Shown piece by piece: positions 28,964 to 33,347 of a DNA stretch of 33,347 nucleotides. Every line of letters starts with the position of its first letter. Position 1 is the first letter of the stretch. A model generated the notes under the pieces. That model was given only the letters and a program-made list of their open reading frames with translations, was not told the origin of the DNA and ran no database searches. The DNA comes from a virus. The DNA lies in IMG/VR virus record IMGVR_UViG_3300006736_000037, positions 1 through 33,347 of that record. One strand, given 5' to 3'. The translations under genes were made by a program, and so were the position numbers.

Positions 28964-29751
28964 AACCTTATTACAAGACAAAACTAGGTATACTATACTA
29001 TGGAGATTGTTTAGATGTAATGCCAAGGATTAAGACTGGTGTTGTTGATTTAGTTTTAACCGACCCACCATACGGAACAACCGCTTGTAAATGGGATAAT
29101 GTTATTGATTTTGATTTGATGTGGGAACAGTTGAACAGAATAATAAAACCTAATGGTGCAATAGTTTTATTTGGTAGTGAACCTTTTAGTAGTGCTTTAA
29201 GAATGAGTAATATTAAAAAATATAAATATGATTGGATTTGGGACAAGAGAAAAGCAGGCAATTTTGCTTTAGGCAATAGGCAACCATTAAAGACACACGA
29301 AATAATAAGCGTATTTAGTTTGAAAACACACAACTATTACCCTCAAAAAACACTTTTAGACAAGCCTCAAACTAGGCATTTAGGGAAAAAATCAATAAAT
29401 AGAAAAGATGGTTTTACGGGAGGTGTAGGAAAAGAAATAAAATACGGAAAAGATTACGAGCCGAACAAAAAACTTCCAATATCTATACAGGAATTTAAAA
29501 AAGATAACTATAAAAACAATAGATTTCATCCAACTCAAAAACCTGTTAAACTGTTAGAATACCTAATAAAAACATATAGTAATGAAAATGATATTATATT
29601 AGATTTTACAATAGGATCAGGAACAACAGCAATAGCTTGTGAAGCATTAAACAGAAGATGGGTAGGAATAGAAATATCAGAAGAATATTGTGAAATAACA
29701 AAAATGCGGTTAAGAAAATATAGAAGAACGAAAGGTAATAAGTTCTTTTGA
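28960..29751 (+). CDS. DNA N6-adenine/N4-cytosine methyltransferase
   Basis: 263 residues from ATG 28960, overlapping the polymerase stop (ATGA); longer upstream frames would lie inside the polymerase gene. Beta-class order: catalytic TDPPYG (34-39) first, target-recognition region about 120-185, then FHPTQKP (189-195) and the SAM site DFTIGSGTT (215-223). It should methylate adenine N6 or cytosine N4 in a short target; specificity is not readable. No restriction endonuclease gene adjoins, so it is probably a solitary protective or regulatory methylase, a second DNA modification beside the 7-deazaguanine system. Confidence 0.88.
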   Translation: MKPYYKTKLGILYYGDCLDVMPRIKTGVVDLVLTDPPYGTTACKWDNVIDFDLMWEQLNRIIKPNGAIVLFGSEPFSSALRMSNIKKYKYDWIWDKRKAGNFALGNRQPLKTHEIISVFSLKTHNYYPQKTLLDKPQTRHLGKKSINRKDGFTGGVGKEIKYGKDYEPNKKLPISIQEFKKDNYKNNRFHPTQKPVKLLEYLIKTYSNENDIILDFTIGSGTTAIACEALNRRWVGIEISEEYCEITKMRLRKYRRTKGNKFF

Positions 29752-29764
29752 TAAACAAAAATAG

Positions 29765-29775
29765 TAGTCTTATTA
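29765..29775 (+). promoter_or_regulatory. TAGTCTTATTA promoter motif 8
   Basis: Exact motif followed by TATGAAAGG (the same extension as motif 7), 19 bases before GTG 29795. It opens the recombination-type unit (SSB, RecA, SbcD). Confidence 0.72.
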
Positions 29776-29794
29776 TATGAAAGGGTGAAAATTT

Positions 29795-30385
29795 GTGGTG
29801 CAACGTAAACCCGGTAGTAAAAAGAAACCAGAAGTCAAGCCTGTTGATAGAGAGGACATACTAAAGTTTCATATTGTAATGAAAGCGTTTGGTATGGATT
29901 ACCGGTTGGATTTAGGAAAAGAATTAGGTGTTAATGAAACCGAACTATCAAAGGAATTTGCAGAACAATCGGCTAAGTTTGCTTATTGGGGCTCTATGAA
30001 AGCCTGGTCCGAAAAGTATTTAGCTAGTATAGAAGAGAAAAAAGATGTATTGTTTGCTGAGTTATGTGAAGCGGAAAGAACAAGACTTGGTAAAATCACA
30101 GACGAAAAAGATAAACCAATAAAAGTAACGGAGACAATGGTAAAGAATGGTGTTATTACCGATAGTGAATATAAAACCTATTCCAGAATACACCGTAAAG
30201 CACAACTCCAGTACAGTTTGCTGAAGGTGGCTGTGAAAGCTTTTGAGCACCGGAAAGATATGCTTATATCAATAGGTGCAACTAACAGGAAAGAAATGGA
30301 TTCACAAATAAGTATACTCCGTGATGAGTCGGCAAAGATAGTAAACAAGAATAGAAGAAAGTATAAGGAGGATGACGAAGAATAA
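29795..30385 (+). CDS. Hypothetical helical protein, possible recombination mediator
   Basis: A 196-residue protein starting at GTG 29795 (AAAGGG about 9 bases upstream). Basic N-terminus (RKPGSKKKPEVKP), then almost wholly helical with a SAKFAYWGSMKAWSEKYLASIEE segment (58-80) and a charged C-terminal tail (KEDDEE). Such small helical proteins often sit by SSB and RecA genes in phages, where T4 has UvsY, a recombinase loader. That role is suggested only by position and general shape. Confidence 0.58.
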   Translation: MVQRKPGSKKKPEVKPVDREDILKFHIVMKAFGMDYRLDLGKELGVNETELSKEFAEQSAKFAYWGSMKAWSEKYLASIEEKKDVLFAELCEAERTRLGKITDEKDKPIKVTETMVKNGVITDSEYKTYSRIHRKAQLQYSLLKVAVKAFEHRKDMLISIGATNRKEMDSQISILRDESAKIVNKNRRKYKEDDEE

Positions 30386-30543
30386 TGAAGTGTAAATGTG
30401 GTTTCAAATTTAGTGGTCCAGGAGAATATAGGAATTGTCAAGGTTTTATAACTACTGAAGGGAAAAGTGGTATAATCTGTCCCGATTGTGGAACAATGTA
30501 TATAAAAGGCAAAGAAGTGTTTGTAAAAGAGGAGGAGGAATAA
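30385..30543 (+). CDS. 52-aa zinc-ribbon protein
   Basis: ATG 30385 overlaps the previous stop (TAATG). The product MKCKCGFKFSG...GIICPDCGTMYIKGKE has a clear C-x-C and CPDC pair, a small zinc ribbon like those in translation or transcription factors. Its last codons (GAGGAGGAGGAA) provide the ribosome site of the SSB gene, tightly linking the two. Confidence 0.62.
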   Translation: MKCKCGFKFSGPGEYRNCQGFITTEGKSGIICPDCGTMYIKGKEVFVKEEEE

Positions 30544-30547
30544 ACAA

Positions 30548-31603
30548 ATGGGAAAACTAAACATGAAGGCTTTAAAGGAGCAGTACGAGACAATCCAGAA
30601 TAGGATAGAGGGTAAAGGTAACGTTAGACCTGGTGAGCTTGGTCTAAAGACAGGTGATAACATCGTAAGGATTATGCCACCTCACGATAACATGGATCAC
30701 TTCTCCCTTGAGATAGGCGTTCACTACAGTATTGGTGAAGATAACACAAGGATATACTGTCCTAAGTTTATGGCTGGTAAAAAGTGTCCGGTGTGCCGTG
30801 AAGTGAAGAGGTTATACGCAACAAAGGACGACGACGATAAAGAACTGGCTGGTGATTTAAGGGTTAAGAAGCGTTTTCTCCTTAACGTGGTAAACATGGA
30901 AGACCCGTCCAAAGGTGTACTCAAGCTAGAAATAGGTACAAAACTACATCAAAAAGTTTTGAAACTTATACTTAATCCAGATTATGGTGACATAACTGAT
31001 CCTAAAACCGGTAGAACCTTGACCATAGATAAAACGACGGTGAAGGGCAACGATGGAAATTTATATCCAGATTATGGTTTAACACCAAAAGGTAAACCTA
31101 CCAAGCTTCCTGATAAGTACTGGAAGAAATGGCAAAAAGGAATTTACGATTTACCAAAGGAAATAAAACTTCTTTCATTTAAAGAAATAGCGGCTATGTT
31201 GGAGGAAGACGACGAAGATTTATCTGAACAAGCAACAGGGGTTGTAGAGGAAGAAACCACGGAGGATGACTTTGGTGACTTAACCAAAGATGAAGATCCA
31301 TTAATGGAGGACGACTCACTGGAGGAAGAAGTAGAAGAAGAGAAACCAAAACCTAAGCTTAAAAAAGAAGAACCGGAAGAAGATGATTTTGGTGACCTTG
31401 AGGAAGAGTTAGAGGAAACCAACACGGACGATGATGACGACAGTGTCCCGTTCGATACAGACGATGATGACGATCCGTTTGACACGGACGATGATGAACC
31501 AGAACCGGAGAAAGAAGAGGAAGCTACTAGTGACGATTTTGAAGATTTAGAATCAGAATTGTTGAACGAGCTGGAAGAAGAAGGAGCATTTGACGAAGAC
31601 TAA
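30548..31603 (+). CDS. Single-stranded DNA-binding protein, gp32-like, with long acidic tail
   Basis: A 351-residue SSB. Core residues 1-215 carry a zinc site His59, Cys71, Cys80, Cys83 (YCPKFMAGKKCPVC), with spacing close to T4 gp32 (H-C-C-C). Residues 219-351 form an extreme Asp/Glu tail with repeats DDFGDL (240-245, 279-284) and DDFEDL (329-334), and two internal blocks DDDDDSVPF and DDDDDPF that look like the bacterial SSB tip DDDIPF. The tail should recruit partner proteins and limit binding to double helix. It stands between the zinc-ribbon gene and the tRNA-like gene. Family is confident by zinc motif, tail and context. Confidence 0.8.
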   Translation: MGKLNMKALKEQYETIQNRIEGKGNVRPGELGLKTGDNIVRIMPPHDNMDHFSLEIGVHYSIGEDNTRIYCPKFMAGKKCPVCREVKRLYATKDDDDKELAGDLRVKKRFLLNVVNMEDPSKGVLKLEIGTKLHQKVLKLILNPDYGDITDPKTGRTLTIDKTTVKGNDGNLYPDYGLTPKGKPTKLPDKYWKKWQKGIYDLPKEIKLLSFKEIAAMLEEDDEDLSEQATGVVEEETTEDDFGDLTKDEDPLMEDDSLEEEVEEEKPKPKLKKEEPEEDDFGDLEEELEETNTDDDDDSVPFDTDDDDDPFDTDDDEPEPEKEEEATSDDFEDLESELLNELEEEGAFDED

Positions 31604-31613
31604 GATATAGGTT

Positions 31614-31643
31614 GCTCCAGCCTCACCATCAGGAAAGTGGAGC
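31614..31643 (+). other. Hairpin just upstream of the tRNA-like gene
   Basis: GCTCCA (31614-31619) pairs with TGGAGC (31638-31643) around an 18-base loop, 10 bases after the SSB stop and 1 base before the tRNA acceptor. It has no T-tract, so it is more likely an RNA processing or stabilising element than a terminator. Confidence 0.45.
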
Positions 31644-31644
31644 G

Positions 31645-31718
31645 GTACCCATTAGCTCAATTGGCAGAGCCCTTGCTAGTAGCAGGGAGGTTGCCGGGTC
31701 GAAACCGGCGTGGGTACT
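31645..31718 (+). tRNA. tRNA-like gene, tentative tRNA-Thr(AGT)
   Basis: The cloverleaf can be drawn: acceptor GTACCCA(T)/(G)TGGGTAC, D-arm GCTC/GAGC with AATTGGCA loop, anticodon stem CCTTG/CAGGG with loop CTAGTAG, T-arm GCCGG/CCGGC with loop GTCGAAA. Anticodon at 31678-31680 reads AGT after U33. Oddities: the acceptor can extend to 8 bp, no base 26 separates the D and anticodon stems, and T54 is replaced by G. No CCA is encoded. Isotype is therefore uncertain, and it may be a degenerate or tRNA-like element. It lies alone between SSB and RecA genes. Confidence 0.65.
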
Positions 31719-31736
31719 TACGAAGGAGTTGCTAAA

Positions 31737-32789
31737 ATGAACAGAACACCAGGTGGAAGTAAACCCAAAAAAGAAGTTACAAAACAAAAAACAATATCTG
31801 ACAAAGGTATAAAAAACATAATAAAGAAAATGCTTGGTAACAAGGGTAACCAAGTAAAAGAAGGAATGACGTTTTTACTTTCAGACGGATACAAAGAAAC
31901 AACAACAGTAAAAGAATTGTTTCCGTTTGGTATACTGTCCATGGATATTGCTTGTGGTGGTGGAATACCAGCTAGTAGAATAACGGAGTTATACGGTGAT
32001 TTTTCTACGGGTAAAACTCTTGCTGCTTTACATGCTATAAAAGAGGTTCAAAACTTGGGCGGTGTTGGTTTATATGGTGATTTAGAAGGTTCTTTTTCGG
32101 ACCACTTCATAAAAATTCTTGGTATTGATCCGTCAAGGTTTATTTATATTGAACCAGGGACGTCTATAGAAACGTTTCTCACCAGGACACATAGGTTTAT
32201 TGAGAACCTACCATCGCACATACCAGGAATGGCTGTTATGGATAGTGTGGCCGGTGGTTTTGCTAAACGTGAAGAAAAAAGGAGTTATGATACCGCCGAA
32301 GTTGCCGCAAGAGCTTTAGCAATGGGTAATATAAGAAGATTAACAGCACCATTAGCTAGGAGTAGGGTAGCACTTATTTTAATAAACCAAATAAGAAAAA
32401 AGTTCGTAACGTTTGGTGATGATGTTGATACGGTTGGTGGTAACGTTATAAAGTTTCAAACATCACTAAGGGTATGGATAAAGAAAGTTAAGCAGATAAA
32501 AAAAGGTGAAAAGGTTATTGGAATGCACGGTAGAATTGCTGTTACAAAAAACCGGTTTGCTCCACCATTTAGAAAAGCAAATATAGCCACCTTGTTTAGT
32601 AAGGGTATACTGCCTTATGTTGGAGCTACAGATATTCTACATAGAGATGGAAAGTTACAAAAGAAAGCGGGTTGGTTACAAATAGTTGGCACAGATATAA
32701 AGTTTCAGAAAGCAGACATAGCAAAGATAATAAAACAATATCCAGAACTATTGTTACCAGTTAGTTGGCAGGAGAAACTAAAGAGATGA
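31737..32789 (+). CDS. RecA/UvsX-like recombinase
   Basis: 350 residues from ATG 31737, with AAGGAG 8 bases upstream; an extended frame from 31710 would overlap the tRNA. Walker A GDFSTGKT (87-94), Walker B block GMAVMDSV (164-171), and ALILINQIRKK before the loop 2 region. Lys-rich N-terminal 60 residues. It should form filaments on single-stranded DNA for strand exchange and recombination-dependent replication, with the SSB and the SbcD-like nuclease encoded beside it. Overlaps the next gene by 4 bases. Confidence 0.85.
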   Translation: MNRTPGGSKPKKEVTKQKTISDKGIKNIIKKMLGNKGNQVKEGMTFLLSDGYKETTTVKELFPFGILSMDIACGGGIPASRITELYGDFSTGKTLAALHAIKEVQNLGGVGLYGDLEGSFSDHFIKILGIDPSRFIYIEPGTSIETFLTRTHRFIENLPSHIPGMAVMDSVAGGFAKREEKRSYDTAEVAARALAMGNIRRLTAPLARSRVALILINQIRKKFVTFGDDVDTVGGNVIKFQTSLRVWIKKVKQIKKGEKVIGMHGRIAVTKNRFAPPFRKANIATLFSKGILPYVGATDILHRDGKLQKKAGWLQIVGTDIKFQKADIAKIIKQYPELLLPVSWQEKLKR

Positions 32790-33347
32790 AGATAGGTATA
32801 GCTGGAGACTTACATGGTCACAACTTTGAACTGTTTTCTCACAAGGTAGATGGTTTTAATGACCGTCTTTTAGATACCATAAGTGTTATTGATCAAATTA
32901 GAGATATATGTAACGATAGAGAAGTAGATAAGCTTTATTTTTTAGGCGATATTTTTCATGCAAGATATAGAATCCATACCGATGTTTATACAGAAATATT
33001 TAATGGGATAAAAGAAATAACTAAAAGTATACCAGATACTGTTTTTATAGTTGGTAACCACGATCTATTTTTAAAGAATCCAGATAGGGTAAATTCATTA
33101 ATGCCATTATCTGAGCTAGGAGAGGTTGTTACCAGACCACAAGTTACCCACTTTCCGCCCAGTAAAGATTTTTTTGTTATTTCTCTACCATATAAAACAA
33201 CGTATGAAAGAGGAGAGATAAAGGATTTTATTGAGGAAAAAATTAGTCTAGTTTGTGGTAAAAGAAACCACAGACATATACTAATATTAGGCCACCTTGA
33301 GGTAGCAGGACTAACAATGCCGTCTGGTTATAAGACACGCAAAGGAA
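32786..33347 (+). CDS. SbcD/Mre11 (gp47)-like nuclease, 5' part (partial)
   Basis: ATG 32786 overlaps the RecA stop (ATGA); 187 codons are visible and the frame runs off the window. The calcineurin-type metal motifs are in order: AGDLHGH (Asp8, His10), LGDIFHAR (Asp55, His58), GNHD (90-93) and GHLEVAG near residue 170. This is the nuclease subunit of SbcCD/Mre11-Rad50, T4 gp47, which processes DNA ends for recombination. The SbcC/gp46 partner would be expected just downstream. Confidence 0.83.
   Translation, partial: MKIGIAGDLHGHNFELFSHKVDGFNDRLLDTISVIDQIRDICNDREVDKLYFLGDIFHARYRIHTDVYTEIFNGIKEITKSIPDTVFIVGNHDLFLKNPDRVNSLMPLSELGEVVTRPQVTHFPPSKDFFVISLPYKTTYERGEIKDFIEEKISLVCGKRNHRHILILGHLEVAGLTMPSGYKTRKG

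Noticed and set aside
28960-29751. Restriction-modification system
   Set aside because: Only the methyltransferase is present; both neighbours are replication-type genes and no endonuclease or specificity subunit is visible.
31144-31485. Ser-rich minus-strand open frame of 113 codons
   Set aside because: It is the complement of the Asp/Glu-rich tail of the SSB gene; the GAT/GAA repeats read as Ser codons on the other strand. The same explains the minus-strand frames at 18691-18891.
31710-31736. Extended start of the RecA-like gene
   Set aside because: The GTG lies inside the tRNA acceptor; ATG 31737 has AAGGAG at proper distance.
1-33347. CRISPR array, transposase, integrase or attachment site
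   Set aside because: No regularly spaced repeats of 20-40 bases, no recombinase or transposase motifs, and no inverted terminal repeats seen; nothing suggests a temperate life cycle in this window.

Overview
The window looks like part of the genome of a strictly lytic, AT-rich tailed bacteriophage with a large, self-sufficient replisome. Every credible gene lies on the + strand, with ATGA/TAATG start-stop overlaps throughout. A Gram-negative host is likely: the lysis-side module encodes an exported protein with a signal peptide and a beta-strand-rich C-terminus ending in Phe, and an early gene encodes an exported trypsin-like protease. The replication proteins resemble the T4/SPO1 style (UvsW, DnaB-like helicase, DnaG-like primase, PCNA-like clamp, RFC-like loader, gp32-like SSB, RecA/UvsX, SbcD/gp47), with a family A polymerase fused to a family 4 uracil-DNA glycosylase. 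I could not assign a named phage genus or host.

Layout. (1) 1-3158: end of a tail-fibre-like gene, then a lysis/envelope module (coiled-coil plus C-terminal TM protein, M15 peptidase, two-TM protein, N-anchored protein, outer-membrane-like protein). (2) 3159-3677: a 519-base gap with promoter-like motifs at both ends, a probable structured RNA and a 14-bp hairpin. (3) 3678-9447: UvsW-like helicase, dNMP kinase, possible helicase loader, DnaB-like helicase, a SpoU/TrmH-type RNA methyltransferase and primase. (4) 9448-13744: an early-type region of small genes behind two copies of a duplicated sigma70-type promoter, ending in a sigma-70-family factor. (5) 13745-18398: more small genes, including a C2H2 zinc finger, TM microprotein, exported serine protease, phosphoesterase and thymidylate kinase. 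(6) 18396-18680: a second structured RNA with its own promoter motif and a strong terminator. (7) 18705-19687: a monocistronic gene for an acidic, Cys-rich protein. (8) 19689-23283: a complete six-gene 7-deazaguanine DNA-modification operon, queD-queE-queC-folE-queF-dpdA. (9) 23281-33347: clamp, clamp loader, exonuclease, UDG-Pol fusion, DNA methyltransferase, SSB, a tRNA-like gene, RecA and the start of SbcD.

How it fits together. An exact 11-bp motif (TAGTCTTATTA, usually followed by TATGA or AGTGA) occurs nine times on the + strand: eight at gaps or gene ends upstream of operons or RNA genes, and one inside a gene. It has no consistent -35 element. The simplest model is that host RNA polymerase transcribes the early region from the duplicated sigma70 promoters, makes the phage sigma factor, and this factor reads the motif to switch on replication, DNA modification and the two noncoding RNAs. 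The modification operon includes an apparently intact QueF, which predicts preQ1 rather than preQ0 as the inserted base. The two structured RNAs, the sigma/promoter pair and the preQ1-type DNA modification are the most novel-looking parts. All functional claims rest on reading motifs by eye; no database search was run.
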